A DNA stretch of 64,000 nucleotides from CAWAPS01 sp963783945. GTDB lineage: Bacteria; Actinomycetota; Acidimicrobiia; Acidimicrobiales; Palsa-688. The notes beneath the pieces were generated by a model. It worked only from the letters and a program-made list of their open reading frames with translations. It had not been told where the DNA came from and did no database searches. Shown here one piece after another: positions 8,852 to 18,039 of the stretch. Location of the stretch: assembly GCA_963783945.1 (NCBI GenBank), contig CAWAPS010000022.1, positions 44,047-108,046 of the forward strand, written 5' to 3'. Each line of letters begins with the position of its first letter. Within the stretch, counting starts at the first letter, position 1. The position numbers and the translations under genes were made by a program.

Positions 8852-9508
8852 GTGTTCGGTAACTCCTACGAGGGCGACTCCGGGGCTTCGTTGGCCCCCA
8901 GGGAAGATGCGCCCCAGGGAGGAGAGCTCGAAAGAAGGCGGCCGGGGGAGCTAACCGCCTCCGAGCTCGTCATCCGGCGGCGTAACCGGCGTTGGTTGGT
9001 TTTCCTGGCCGTTCCTGCCCTGGTCCTCGGGGTGGCCGCCTTGGCCGCCACGTTGCTGGCCAGTGCCAACAAGCCCGGGGTGGCCCCGCTAGCCGTGCCG
9101 GCGGGCTACAAGGCCGTAAGCGACGGGGTATTCGCCTACGCCGTTCCGTCCGGGTGGTCCACGAGCAGCACGTACTCCGACGATGCCGGCGACCTGGACA
9201 CCGCGGGCCCGCAGGGCTGGGTCGCCGAGCACGTCGATACCCGCACCCAGGCTCCGATCCTCGGCGAGACGCCGCCGGCGACATTCGCCGACTTCGGGCA
9301 ACAGAAACCGACGCCTTACCAGGTCGACGGGGGCCAAGCCACACGCCTATCTGGAATGACCGTAGCCTTCCGTTACCAGATCACCAGGCCCGGCTTTCGA
9401 GCAACGGCGATCGACGCCTGGCAGTCGAAATCAGCGGCCGAGATCTGGCTCTTGATCGACGCCGACTCCACCACCACCAACGTGATCCTGAGCACTTTCA
9501 CCGGTTGA
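8852..9508 (+). CDS. Single-pass membrane-anchored extracytoplasmic protein, unknown function
   Basis: About 218 aa from the GTG at 8852 (VFGNSYEGDS); an ATG at 8807 is in frame but overlaps the hairpin arm. Residues 1-55 are hydrophilic and basic before one strong helix (RRWLVFLAVPALVLGVAALA). The rest is outside the membrane: a beta-rich domain (YKAVSDGVFAYAVPSGWS... and a ...FRYQITRPGF segment) that recalls PsbP/LpqN-like folds of actinobacterial lipoproteins. No catalytic motif is visible. It is convergent with the CHAP protein gene, with 35 nt between the stops. Confidence 0.6.
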   Translation: MFGNSYEGDSGASLAPREDAPQGGELERRRPGELTASELVIRRRNRRWLVFLAVPALVLGVAALAATLLASANKPGVAPLAVPAGYKAVSDGVFAYAVPSGWSTSSTYSDDAGDLDTAGPQGWVAEHVDTRTQAPILGETPPATFADFGQQKPTPYQVDGGQATRLSGMTVAFRYQITRPGFRATAIDAWQSKSAAEIWLLIDADSTTTNVILSTFTG

Positions 9509-9543
9509 CCACCGATGATCTGTTGATCGGCGGAGCGGCCACC

Positions 9544-10908
9544 TCAGGGCACTGCGTAAGCGAAGATCGGGAACCCGTTGTAGGTGCTCGAATCCGAGGG
9601 CAGGAACGGACCGTTCAGGATCACGTTGAAACCGCCGGTCGGGCCGGGGCCGGCGTCGCCCTCGACCGTGTCAATCGCTCCGTCAGGCCAGACCTGGGCC
9701 ACGATCCCTATGTGCACTGCTGTACCGACGGTGGCCGGGCCCGTCCCGTAGAGCACGAAATCGCCGGGGGCAGGCCGGGCGGTCGGCGGCAGAACCCGCG
9801 TGTGGGCGGCCGCCCAGTCATAGACGTAGCCGACGAAGGCCAAGGACGGTATTGGGATTCCCACCCTCCGCCACACCCACGTGGCGAACAATGCACACCA
9901 GGCTTCACAGGGCCCGTACGGATTGCAGAAGTAGCCCGACACCGGGTCGGCCCGCACCTGATTTGTAGCGACCGAAACGATCGAGTTGAGCCCGTATGGC
10001 TTGGTAAACGCGGTCGGGAAGGCGTCGGGTTCAAGCAGCCAGTACCCCCGGCTGTCCGATGTCCCGGCGATAGCGGCGATCGGTTCGGTGCGCGGAGCGC
10101 TCAGATTGTTGCCGTAGAAGCCGGCATCGCCGAAGCGGTACACCGCCCCGTCGGAGTTGGCCAGCCAGTAGCCCTTCCCGTCGTGGGTGGCCGCGATGCC
10201 GGCGACCCAGTCGGGGATCGGATGACCGCCCGTGCTCCCGTAGAAGTGGGCGTCTCCAAAGGTGAACACCCCGCCATCGGCTGCGGCCAGCCAATAGCCC
10301 TTCCCATCCGCGGTGGCGGCCATGCCGATGACAGGGGAGACGAGCCTGACCGCGCCGGTGGACCCATAGAAATGAGCGTCGCCGAAACTGAAGATGCCCC
10401 CGTCGAGCGCAACCAGCCAGTAGCCCTTACCGTCAGCCGTCGAGGCCATACCCACAATCGGTTGGTGAAGCTTTATGGCCCCCGTCGACCCGTAGAAATG
10501 AGCGTCGCCAAAGCTGAAGATGCCCCCGTCTATGGCCACCAGCCAGTACCCCTTGCCGTCAGGAGTGGACGCCATACCGACGATGGGACCGTACAGGTTT
10601 ATACCCGCCGCCGAACCGTACGAATGGGCGTCGCCATAGGCGTACACACTGCCGTCCGCCCCCACCAGCCAATACCCCTTCCCATCGGGGGTCGAAGCCA
10701 TACCGACTATCGGGGCCGGGACCCACCGATTGACCGGAGCACCGTATGCGCCGGCATCTCCGTAGTGGAGCACCCCGGGGTCGGAGAACGCCTCCGCGCC
10801 GACCGGGGCGGCCGACGCCATCCCCGAACCGAGGCCAGGCACCAGCATCGCTCCGAGCAGCAGCGCGACAACGACGCGCACCCATCGTGCTCCCAACCGG
10901 TACCCCAT
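9544..10908 (-). CDS. Secreted six-repeat propeller-like protein with C-terminal CHAP amidase domain
   Basis: 454 aa. A signal peptide (residues 1-34, ending ASAA) is followed by an exact 42-residue repeat. The Trp of a GYW motif falls at residues 80, 122, 164, 206, 248 and 290, and the Asp of a (Y/F)GD motif at 51, 93, 135, 177, 219 and 261. The array therefore starts and ends with half units, as in propellers closed by a split blade. The C-terminal about 145 residues form a CHAP/NlpC-like domain with CEAWCALFATWV (catalytic Cys) and HIGIVAQVWPDG (His). It probably cleaves peptidoglycan while the repeats bind the wall or a glycan. A longer frame to 11472 is only read-through upstream of this ATG. 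Confidence 0.85.
   Translation of the reverse strand: MGYRLGARWVRVVVALLLGAMLVPGLGSGMASAAPVGAEAFSDPGVLHYGDAGAYGAPVNRWVPAPIVGMASTPDGKGYWLVGADGSVYAYGDAHSYGSAAGINLYGPIVGMASTPDGKGYWLVAIDGGIFSFGDAHFYGSTGAIKLHQPIVGMASTADGKGYWLVALDGGIFSFGDAHFYGSTGAVRLVSPVIGMAATADGKGYWLAAADGGVFTFGDAHFYGSTGGHPIPDWVAGIAATHDGKGYWLANSDGAVYRFGDAGFYGNNLSAPRTEPIAAIAGTSDSRGYWLLEPDAFPTAFTKPYGLNSIVSVATNQVRADPVSGYFCNPYGPCEAWCALFATWVWRRVGIPIPSLAFVGYVYDWAAAHTRVLPPTARPAPGDFVLYGTGPATVGTAVHIGIVAQVWPDGAIDTVEGDAGPGPTGGFNVILNGPFLPSDSSTYNGFPIFAYAVP
10033..10773 (-). repeat. 126-bp tandem coding repeat (six units)
   Basis: In-gene repeat coding for the 42-aa units of the propeller-like protein. Units 2 and 3 (both with DGGIFSFGDAHFYGSTG) are the most alike; the outer units diverge. 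The period is constant, with no indels. Confidence 0.85.
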
Positions 10909-10921
10909 CCTGAGGTCAACC

Positions 10922-11917
10922 CTAGTCCGTGAGCGATTCCGGCCGAACCACCCCCACGACGACGTCCGATCCCCACTCCGCCCCGAGCGCCGTCGGAAAG
11001 GGGTCGAGGCGAACGAGAGCGCCCGTATGGGGCGCGTCCACCATGAGGCCGGAAGGGTCAACCACGAGCCCCACGTGAGTCGCCACGCCGCCGGCGGGGC
11101 CGAAGAACACCAGGTCTCCGGGCGCAAGTGGGCTCCCCGGCGGCACGGCCGGTCCGGCGTCGAACTGGTCCTGGGCCACGCGCGGTAGCCGGATGCCGGC
11201 GGCGGCCCACGCCGCCTGAGCCAGTCCCGAACAGTCGAATCCGACGCCTGGAACCTCTCCGCCCCACACGTAGGGGGTACCGACCTGAGCCAGCGCGTAT
11301 TCGACGGCCACCTCCCCTCGGCTCCCGGTGACCCCCGTCCCCAGGCCGTAGGAGACGGCGACAGCCAGAACGTCGGAGACGTAGGAGGCGGAGTGGTTGT
11401 AGTCGTAGATGGCCCCGCCCAAACTGGAGGCTGACTCCGCCCCGTCGGCGCACAACATCCGCGCCGCGGCATATACGGCGTCGACGGGATCGTACGGGCT
11501 GGGCGGATTCAGTCCGCCGGCCGGGACGGGATCGGCGTATTGGGCGAAGGTGGGGGGCTCGAATTGCATGGGTCCTTCGGCTCCGGCAGAGTTCGCCCCC
11601 GACGCGACCCCAGGGAGGGAAGACGTGCCGTTCAGCGACTCGACCGTCCCGATGGCCGCCAGCACGGTCCAGGGAAGACCCGGGCACGTAGCGGCAGCCC
11701 TGGCGTACAGCGACAGCATGGCTGCGGGCACCGATCCGATCGCAGCTGCCGTTCCTGTGCCGGGTGGCCCGCCAATCGCGATCGGGCCGCCGGTTGTATC
11801 CGACTGACCGGACGGTCCGCCGCCGATCACGCTCTCGACACCTGCGGTCTCGCCCAGCGTCGCCCCGCCCATGAGCAAAACCGCCAGCACCGGGATCAGG
11901 ATAAGGCTCTTTTTCAT
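10922..11917 (-). CDS. Secreted lytic transglycosylase (SLT) + NlpC/P60 peptidase
   Basis: 331 aa. A basic MKKS start and hydrophobic segment form the signal/anchor. The SLT-like domain (about residues 65-180) has the catalytic Glu in TVLAAIGTVESLNG and a GAEGPMQFEPPTFAQYA motif. The C-terminal NlpC/P60 domain (about 200-325) has the Cys in VGFDCSGLAQAAW, the His in ATHVGLVVD and a second His in DAPHTGA. It should cut both glycan and peptide parts of peptidoglycan. The same architecture occurs in conjugative-element hydrolases, but no other transfer genes are present. It ends 13 nt before the CHAP gene start on the same strand. Confidence 0.88.
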   Translation of the reverse strand: MKKSLILIPVLAVLLMGGATLGETAGVESVIGGGPSGQSDTTGGPIAIGGPPGTGTAAAIGSVPAAMLSLYARAAATCPGLPWTVLAAIGTVESLNGTSSLPGVASGANSAGAEGPMQFEPPTFAQYADPVPAGGLNPPSPYDPVDAVYAAARMLCADGAESASSLGGAIYDYNHSASYVSDVLAVAVSYGLGTGVTGSRGEVAVEYALAQVGTPYVWGGEVPGVGFDCSGLAQAAWAAAGIRLPRVAQDQFDAGPAVPPGSPLAPGDLVFFGPAGGVATHVGLVVDPSGLMVDAPHTGALVRLDPFPTALGAEWGSDVVVGVVRPESLTD

Positions 11918-11925
11918 TGCTTTTA

Positions 11926-11953
11926 ACTATATATCATGTATTTCTAGTCGCAA
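11926..11953 (-). promoter_or_regulatory. Candidate promoter for the SLT-NlpC/P60 gene, probably leaderless
   Basis: On the minus strand TTGCGA, 16 nt and TATAGT precede the ATG by 8 nt. At that distance the transcript would start at or next to the start codon. No Shine-Dalgarno is visible between the -10 box and the ATG. This is the most AT-rich intergenic stretch in the first 15 kb. Confidence 0.55.
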
Positions 11954-12022
11954 GAGCCTCCCGTTCTTGGGCGCTCGGTCCCGGTACGCTCTCGGGCGCG
12001 GCCGTTTGGATGGAGGAGTCTG

Positions 12023-12826
12023 TTGAGGTCGTCGGTAGCCGATTACGAGGTGATCGAGGAGTTGCCAGCCGGGGGCGGGAGGACGTCCTACCTGTGCCGA
12101 CCTCCAGCGCGCCTGCGGGTCAGCGAGCCCTCAGTCATGGTCAGCGAGCTGGCCGTCGACGCTGCGGGCTGGCGGGATCTGGCCGACGCCCTGACTCGTA
12201 TCTCGGCCATCGATTCAGAGCATCTTCTGTCTCTCATCGAGGTGGGACCTGACCTGGATCCCTCGGCCGCAGGGGTTTACCTGGCCTCGGAAGCACCGAC
12301 GGGCGGGACTCTGGTGAAGCCCACTCGAGTCCTCGACGCCGCGGCCAAGGTGCGCGCCGTCGCTCGGGTCGCTCTCGGCGCCCACGCGCTGCACGAGGGC
12401 GGCGTGGCCCACGGAGGCATTTCCACCGAATCCACATGGTTGACCGACCGCGGCGCGGCCCTGGGCCCACCACCATTGGACACCCCTCCCGGCCTGGTGA
12501 CCAAGGTCGGCGGCTGGCACCAACTGGTGACCGTCGACCGGGACCTCCTCGGCGGCGAAGGCCCGTCACGGGCCTCGGACGTCTGGGCCATCGGCGCCAC
12601 CCTGCACGTCGCCTTGAGTGACCGTCCCATCTACCCGGGTATCGATGGCGACGAGCCGGTTACCGCAGTTCAGCGCGTCGTCTTCGGGCAGGCCGAGGTC
12701 GACCCCGACCTTCCGGCCGGTCTGGCTGAGGTCATCGTCGCCTGTCTGGACCATGATCCGGCGGCCCGCCCGGTTACGGCCAAGGAGGTCGCCGACCGCC
12801 TTCTCACGTACCAGGTCGAGCGATGA
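12023..12826 (+). CDS. Protein kinase-like protein, predicted pseudokinase
   Basis: 267 aa from a TTG start with GGAGGAG just upstream (12012-12018). The kinase fold is recognisable from a glycine-loop-like LPAGGGRTSYL and the C-lobe RASDVWAIGATLHVALSDRPIY. The catalytic motifs are degenerate: the ATP-binding Lys is replaced (SVMVSEL), the HRD loop reads AHGGIST, and there is no DFG. It therefore probably binds partners rather than phosphorylating them. Its stop overlaps the ATG of the FHA protein (ATGA), which strongly suggests the two products act together. Confidence 0.75.
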   Translation: MRSSVADYEVIEELPAGGGRTSYLCRPPARLRVSEPSVMVSELAVDAAGWRDLADALTRISAIDSEHLLSLIEVGPDLDPSAAGVYLASEAPTGGTLVKPTRVLDAAAKVRAVARVALGAHALHEGGVAHGGISTESTWLTDRGAALGPPPLDTPPGLVTKVGGWHQLVTVDRDLLGGEGPSRASDVWAIGATLHVALSDRPIYPGIDGDEPVTAVQRVVFGQAEVDPDLPAGLAEVIVACLDHDPAARPVTAKEVADRLLTYQVER

Positions 12827-15224
12827 TCGATCACGTCGAGGTCATCGCGGGCTCCGGCACCGTGATCCGCTACGGATCGATCGTGGCGTGGGCCGCTCCC
12901 TCGGCGTCCTCGGCGCTGATCAGCTTCCTGGCCCAGTCCGCCCGCAACCTCGGCCCGTCGGCCCGGGGCGGCCAGCAGATCGCCGAGCACATCTCCGGGG
13001 TGCTGATCGACCGGGATCCCGAGCCTCGGGTGCCGTTCGTGGTCATCGGACCCAGCCCGGACGGGTGGACGGCGCTCTTGCACGGCCCGGTTCAGGTCTG
13101 GGAGGGCGCCCGCTGGCTGGCGCCCAGCCCGGATCCTGGCTGGATGAGATCCACCGTCGACCCCCAGCCTGCGATCACCGTCGGTGCGGCCGGGTCGGCC
13201 ATGCCGGCGCTATCGCCGGACAGTATGTGGGACCTGGAGGCCGGCGTCGTTCCCGGTTCGGGTTTCGTCCTGGTACCCGCCAGTGATGTCAAGCCCGCGA
13301 GGGTGGCCGCCGGCGGCGAGAGTGCGGCGCCGGCCGCGATCGCTTCGGGGACCGCGGTTGGGGTGGGGAGCGGGGTCAGGAACGTCGGCGACGTGGGCGG
13401 ACCTGGCGGTCCTGTCGTGGCTGGTGTCCCCGGCCTTCCGGAAGCAGGCACAGGTGGGGGGCCGGGACGGGAAGCGGGTGAAGGTGTCGGGGCGGGTGCA
13501 GGTGTCGGGGCGGGCGCCGATGCCGGCGTTGGTGCCGGTGCGGTTTCCGACGCCGCCGGCAGCCCGGTGCCCACCGGGCTATCCGGCAGCAGTCCGGGTC
13601 TTTCCGGTGGCGGGCCGTCGCCGTTGGCGGCCGGTCCTGCGCCAGCGGGCGGAGATCCGGGGTCAGCGGGGGCCGAGGCCGGTTCGGGGGCGGGAGCGGT
13701 CCTGGCGGCCGGCGCCGGCCTCGCCGCGGTGGGTGCTGGACTGGCGGCGACAGGGACGGGCGCTGGAGGTGGAGCCGGAGCTGGCGCTGGAGCAGGAGCT
13801 GGAGCTGGAGATGGAGCCGACCCGGGCGCGGTAGGAGCTATGGGAATCGGGGTAGGAGCGGGCGGCTCGGCAGGAGCCGGGGCAGGAGCGGGCGGAGCGG
13901 CAGGAGCCGGAGCGGCAGGAGCGGCCGGAGCGGCGGAGCGGCAGGAGCCGGAGCGGCCGGGGCAGGAGCCGGAGCGGCCGGGGCAGGGGCGGGGTCGGCG
14001 GGTGCTGGTGGCGGGATAGCCGCGGCTGCCGGCTTGGCCGCCGCGGCCGGTATCGCGGCAGTGACCAGCGCGGCCGGGCACAGGCACGATGCGGCAGGCG
14101 ATCCCACGACCGTGCTCGACATGGGTCCGCCGACGATGGTCCTGCCAGTGGTGGAGGCAGAATCCCCGACCACGGCCCTGGGTGGTTCCGGCTCTGCCGG
14201 CGGGCAAACGACCGAGCGGGATCAAGGCGAAGCCGAACGACCATCCTGGGTTGACACTGAAGAATCCCCCACCGTCGACGTCGGGGAGGGATCGAAGAAC
14301 ACCTACCCGCTTGAGGACGCGGCGCTCGGGGGGGCCGCGGCGGCGGTTGGCGGGTTCGATGAGACGGACGACCGGGCCGATCCGGAGCTCGAAGCGCCAG
14401 CCGGCCTCCCGCCTGCACCTGCGGCGGCGGCGCTAGCGGCACGAGCAGTCGAGCCTGAAAGGGACGTAGCGTCCGAGCCGGAAGCGGATCTGACCGGCGA
14501 ACAGGTGCCCCAACTCTTTCCCGAGCCCGGACCCGAACTAGCGGCCCTTACCGAACCCGAACTGTTCACGGAGCCGGAACCCGAACCCGAGCACGCGCCG
14601 GCACCGGAGCCTGAGTCTCCGCCGGGTCCCCATGGGTCTCTCGATCTCAGGGTGGCAGGCGCCCGGGCCGCGTTCAACCCGCCGACACCGCTCCCGATCG
14701 GGCGAGGCCCCGACCGTTCGATTCCGGGCGCTCCGGTCGTAGCTGGCAGCCTGTGCGCCCGGGGCCACCTCAACCGGCCCGGCACCCACGACTGCATTCG
14801 TTGCTCCGCGCCGGTCTCGGCGGCCGGCTCTTCCACGGTGAGCGGTACGAGGCCGGCGCTCGGCGTGCTCATCCTCGACGATGGTTCCGTCTACCGGTTG
14901 GAGCGCGGCTATCTGGTGGGATCCCGACCCGAGGGCGATCCCACAGTTCGAGGCGGGCTGGCACGGCCTCTCACGCTGTCGGGCGAGGATGTCTCCGCGA
15001 CGCACGCCGAGGTCCGCTTGCACGATTGGGATGTCCTGGTGACGGATCGCGGTTCAGCCACAGGCACGTGCGTGTTCGAACCTGGAGGGGCGGACTGGGA
15101 GCCTCTGCGGCCCTACCAGCCCCGCACCTTGGTCCCGGGTACCCACATCGCCTTCGGCCAACGGATCGCCACGTTCGTGACCCCGTGGATCATCCCCGGC
15201 GATGACGCCGGTCAGGACACCTGA
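12823..15224 (+). CDS. Gly/Ala-rich zinc-ribbon and FHA domain protein (frameshift near 13935)
   Basis: About 800 aa if read across one shift. Residues 1-165 form a folded domain I do not recognise (MIDHVEVIAGSGTVIRYGS). A very long Gly/Ala low-complexity region follows (about 13480-14080), inside which the frame changes in a GCC/GCG repeat. After it come acidic Pro-Glu repeats, a zinc ribbon (LCARGHLN...DCIRCSAPV) and an FHA domain (about 14860-15190) with DVSATHAEV. The FHA signature is imperfect: the usual NGT reads ATGT, and the GR motif is GSRPEGD. It pairs with the pseudokinase upstream. The 3' end overlaps the convergent DUF732 gene by 13 nt. Confidence 0.72.
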
Positions 15225-15577
15225 GCGCTGTACTTAGGGCAAAAGTTGTCGACCGAGGCCACGATCACAGCCCCGAGATCCTGAGACGGCAGGGTGTTCG
15301 AACCCTGGAGTTGAGCCAGACGGTCGGCCAGTTGCTGATAGGAAGCGCCACCCTGGAAGCCCTCGCACACGGCGTGGCCGAGGGAGATCAGTTGATCGTC
15401 TGTTCGATAGGTGCTGATGTCAGGAGAGGCATCGTGAACGGCCGAGATGAATGAGCTGTTCGCTTCGTCTTGATTGCCGTGGCTCGAGCTGCCACACGCC
15501 GAAACGCAAAGAGCAATGCACGCCACCGGGACGGCAAGCCGCCGCCATCGACCGGATACGTCTGCGATGGCGGGCAC
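15212..15577 (-). CDS. DUF732 family lipoprotein
   Basis: About 121 aa from a GTG at 15577 (VPAIADVSG). A signal peptide ends with the lipobox-like CVSAC, followed by Ser/Gly residues. The mature part has the DUF732 pattern FISAVHDASPDISTYRTDDQ, then LISLGHAVCEGFQGGASY and a C-terminal VDNFCPKY, with two Cys that may form a disulfide. This family is common in mycobacterial secreted proteins and its function is unknown. The frame stays open further upstream (to 15955), but that part runs into an intergenic repeat element and is not credible as coding. Confidence 0.72.
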   Translation of the reverse strand: MPAIADVSGRWRRLAVPVACIALCVSACGSSSHGNQDEANSSFISAVHDASPDISTYRTDDQLISLGHAVCEGFQGGASYQQLADRLAQLQGSNTLPSQDLGAVIVASVDNFCPKYSAQVS

Positions 15578-16148
15578 CGCCCGAGTGTATGAACCGATCA
15601 GCCATGTCAGGGTCCGGTCAGCGATGCTCCCGGGCAGCCAAAGAGGGGTCCACCCAGGTGCGGTTCGTGCAGTTCGTTCGGTTAGCGCATATCGAGGCAC
15701 TAGAGACGCCTTGGCCATCCACGCTTTTTGGCCACCCGAGCTGCTTGTGATCGAAATCTCGTAGTACTTTTGATTTCTCGGAGCAAATTTGGTGAATTTC
15801 CGTGCGATTTGACGCCGAGAACACAGAAGGTCTACGAGAAAAATGCGGGGGCAGAAGCTATTGCAAAAGCCCGCGTCAGAGAGCGCTCCGGGTCGACTGC
15901 CGGCGCGAGGCGGGGACAGGCGTGAGGGCTGGCCCGCCACCGCCGTCCGGACCACGCCTCGGGTGGCTCAGAGCGGCGCCCCCCGGTGTGTCCGGCGGCC
16001 CGCCCGGGCCGATACCCCCGGCGCCCGCCAACGCCGGCGCCCGCCCGGGCCGGCGCCACTCGACCCGGGCCCGGCAACGCCCGGCCCCGCCCCGCACCCG
16101 GGACCGCCTCTCCCACTACACCCCCCGTTTCGGCCATGCTGGCACCCG
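15578..16148. other. Intergenic region with AT-rich repeat and GC-rich tract
   Basis: About 570 nt between the DUF732 start and the globin start. It contains the AT-rich dispersed repeat (15745-15846) and then about 250 nt of extremely G+C-rich, CCGGGC-type sequence with many small inverted repeats. Open frames here change composition abruptly and look like GC artefacts. Confidence 0.55.
15745..15846. repeat. AT-rich ~100-bp dispersed intergenic repeat, copy A
   Basis: It matches 60573-60671 without gaps: the first 20 bases are identical (starting TTGTGATCGAAATCTCG), a later 12-mer GTGCGATTTGAC is identical, and the rest is about 70-85% identical apart from a poor 18-nt block. It contains two loosely tandem 19-bp units around TCTCG(T/G)AG. 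It is much more AT-rich than its surroundings. Confidence 0.7.
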
Positions 16149-16535
16149 ATGGCCCCGGGATCGACGATGTACGAGCGGGCCGGCGGCGACGCCTTCTTCG
16201 AAAAGCTCACCCGCCGGTTCTACGACGCCGTCGCCACCGATGCGGTATTGCGGCCGCTCTATCCGGAGAATGCCGACGAGTTCGAGCAGTCGCGTGTCCA
16301 TCTGATGCGGTTCCTGATCCAGTTCTGGGGCGGACCGGCCCGCTACCAGGCCGAGCGGGGAGCACCCCGTTTGCGTATGCGCCACGCCCCGTTCGCGATC
16401 GGTCAGGCCGAGCGAGACGCATGGGTCGAACATATGTCCGATGCGGTCAAGGCGGGCAGGCTGAGTCCGTTGGACGAGACGCAGATGCTCGGGTACTTGG
16501 CGGGCGCCGCGACCCAGATGATCAACACGCACTGA
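16149..16535 (+). CDS. glbO: Group II truncated hemoglobin (trHbO type)
   Basis: About 128 aa. Alignment by eye with Mycobacterium trHbO covers the whole length: AGGDAFFEKLTRRFYDAV (Tyr B10), LRPLYPEN (Tyr CD1), LIQFWGGPARYQAERG, PRLRMRHAPF (proximal His F8) and ERDAWVEHM (Trp G8). These residues define group II globins, which bind O2 tightly and may handle O2/NO or peroxide. The start is either ATG 16149 or ATG 16167; neither has a clear Shine-Dalgarno. It stands alone between an intergenic repeat and a metal-transport pair. Confidence 0.9.
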   Translation: MAPGSTMYERAGGDAFFEKLTRRFYDAVATDAVLRPLYPENADEFEQSRVHLMRFLIQFWGGPARYQAERGAPRLRMRHAPFAIGQAERDAWVEHMSDAVKAGRLSPLDETQMLGYLAGAATQMINTH

Positions 16536-16679
16536 GCGGGCCAGCCGGCCCACCGCGCCAACCCTGCCGGCTCCTAACCGCCCGGCGGCCCCGTCCTGCT
16601 AGCGTGTCGGCGCCCCGCCGCCCCCCCAGCTTCCATCCGATGTCACCTTTCCCAAACTGGGCCCGTTTTGAGGTCGGCC

Positions 16680-18039
16680 ATGCCCCAGCGATCCCGATTC
16701 GTAGCCAATACGACCCGCCCTCTGCGCTCGGCTCGACGGCAACGACGCCAGCGCCTCCTCGCCGTGCGTTCGGTTCGCGACAGCCTCATCTCGGTCGCCG
16801 GCCTCATCGGGAGCGCGGTTCGCAACAAGGACGGGGACCAGGTCGGCCGGATAACCGACATCGTGGCCCGCTGGGACGGAGAGGAGTCCTATCCCGCAGT
16901 CACCGGGCTCGTGGTCAAGATCGGCGGCCGGCGGGCCTTCGCGTCTATCGATCAAGTGGCCTCGGTGGACCGAGCCGGGGTGACACTCGGCTCGGCCCGG
17001 CTCGATCTCATGGAGTTCACCCGGCGCGAGGGCGAGGTTCTTCTCGGCCGAGACGTGGTGGACCACCAAATTGGTCGACGTCGACGGCGTCCAGGTCGTC
17101 CGCCCGGCTGACCTGTACCTGGCCAATACCCCCGGGGTGGACGGTGCCGTCCTCCGGCTGGTGGGGGCGGACGTGAGCGCCCAGACGCTTCTGCGGAGGC
17201 TGGGACCCAGGAGGTGGCGGGGATTCCCCACGCCGGACCGGGTCATCGACTGGGCGACCATAAGGCCCTTCGGCAACGAGGTCTCGGAGGTGCAGCTGAA
17301 GGGGTCCCACGACGAGTTGCGCCGGTTGCGGCCCGGCGAGCTCGCCGATCTCCTGGAGGACCTCGGCCGCGATGCCAGACAGGAGTTGCTCGCCAGCCTC
17401 GAACCCGAGAAGGCCGCCGACGCCCTGGAGGAGATGGATCCCGAGGAGCTCGGCGCCCTGCTCCGGGAGACCCGCCCCGAGGAGGCCGCGGCCCTTCTGG
17501 CGATGATGGAGCCGGACGAAGCCGTGGATGCTCTCCGCGACCTGGAGGACGACGCTCGAAACGAGCTGCTCGAGCACATGGACGCGGACCAACGGGAACA
17601 GCTGTCGGAACTGCTCGAGTACGAGGAGGACCACGCCGGCGGGTTCATGACGACGAACCTCGTGCTGACCAGCCCTGACGAGTCGGTGGCCGAGGTCAGG
17701 GAGCGGTTGCGCAGGATGCAAGAGCATTCCGGCGACCTGGACGGGGTGGTTGTGGTGGCTCCCGACGGAGAGCTCATCGGTGACGTGCCCCTCTATGGCC
17801 TGGCCATCGCCCTGAACGACGATCAGATCGGCAGCCTGCTGCCCGACGGAGACCCCGTGTCGGTCAGCGTCGACGCCGACGTCAGAGAAGTGGCCGAGCG
17901 GCTGGTCGACAGCCGCCACTCTTCTGTGGTCGTGGTCGACGAAGACAACCGCCCTGTGGGGCGGATCCTCGCCGACGACCTGCTAGATGCGCTCATTCCC
18001 GAACGCGGCCGCCACCACTTCCCGAGGTTCCTGTCGTGA
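16680..18039 (+). CDS. PRC-barrel / MgtE_N / CBS-domain protein (frameshift near 17066)
   Basis: About 450 aa after correcting one extra A in CCAAATTGG (17064-17072). The N-terminal part (GSAVRNKDGDQVGRITDIV) is a PRC-barrel-like domain, apparently followed by a second (LVDVDGVQVVRPADLYLA). The middle is an MgtE_N superhelix with repeated acidic units (DALEEMDPEELGALL, EEAAALLAMMEPDEAV). Two CBS domains follow (FMTTNLVLTSPDESVAEV and HSSVVVVDEDNRPVGRI). There is no MgtE membrane domain. Its stop overlaps the GTG of an Nramp homologue, so it is probably the cytosolic metal- or nucleotide-sensing partner of that transporter. Confidence 0.85.

Noticed and set aside
10909..11472. N-terminal extension of the CHAP protein to 642 aa
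   Set aside because: It is antisense-like Pro/Arg-rich sequence over the neighbouring hydrolase gene; a clean signal peptide begins at 10908.
13092..14225. 377-aa Pro/Ala-rich ORF on the minus strand
   Set aside because: It is the reverse reading of the Gly/Ala low-complexity tract of the FHA protein and has no start signal or domain.
15290..15310. tRNA-like GTTCGAACCC motif
   Set aside because: It lies inside the DUF732 coding region and no acceptor or anticodon stems can be folded around it. I saw no other tRNA or rRNA candidate.
15846..16148. Coding extension of the globin gene upstream
   Set aside because: The in-frame extension is Arg/Pro/Gly-rich GC-tract translation that does not align with trHbO proteins.
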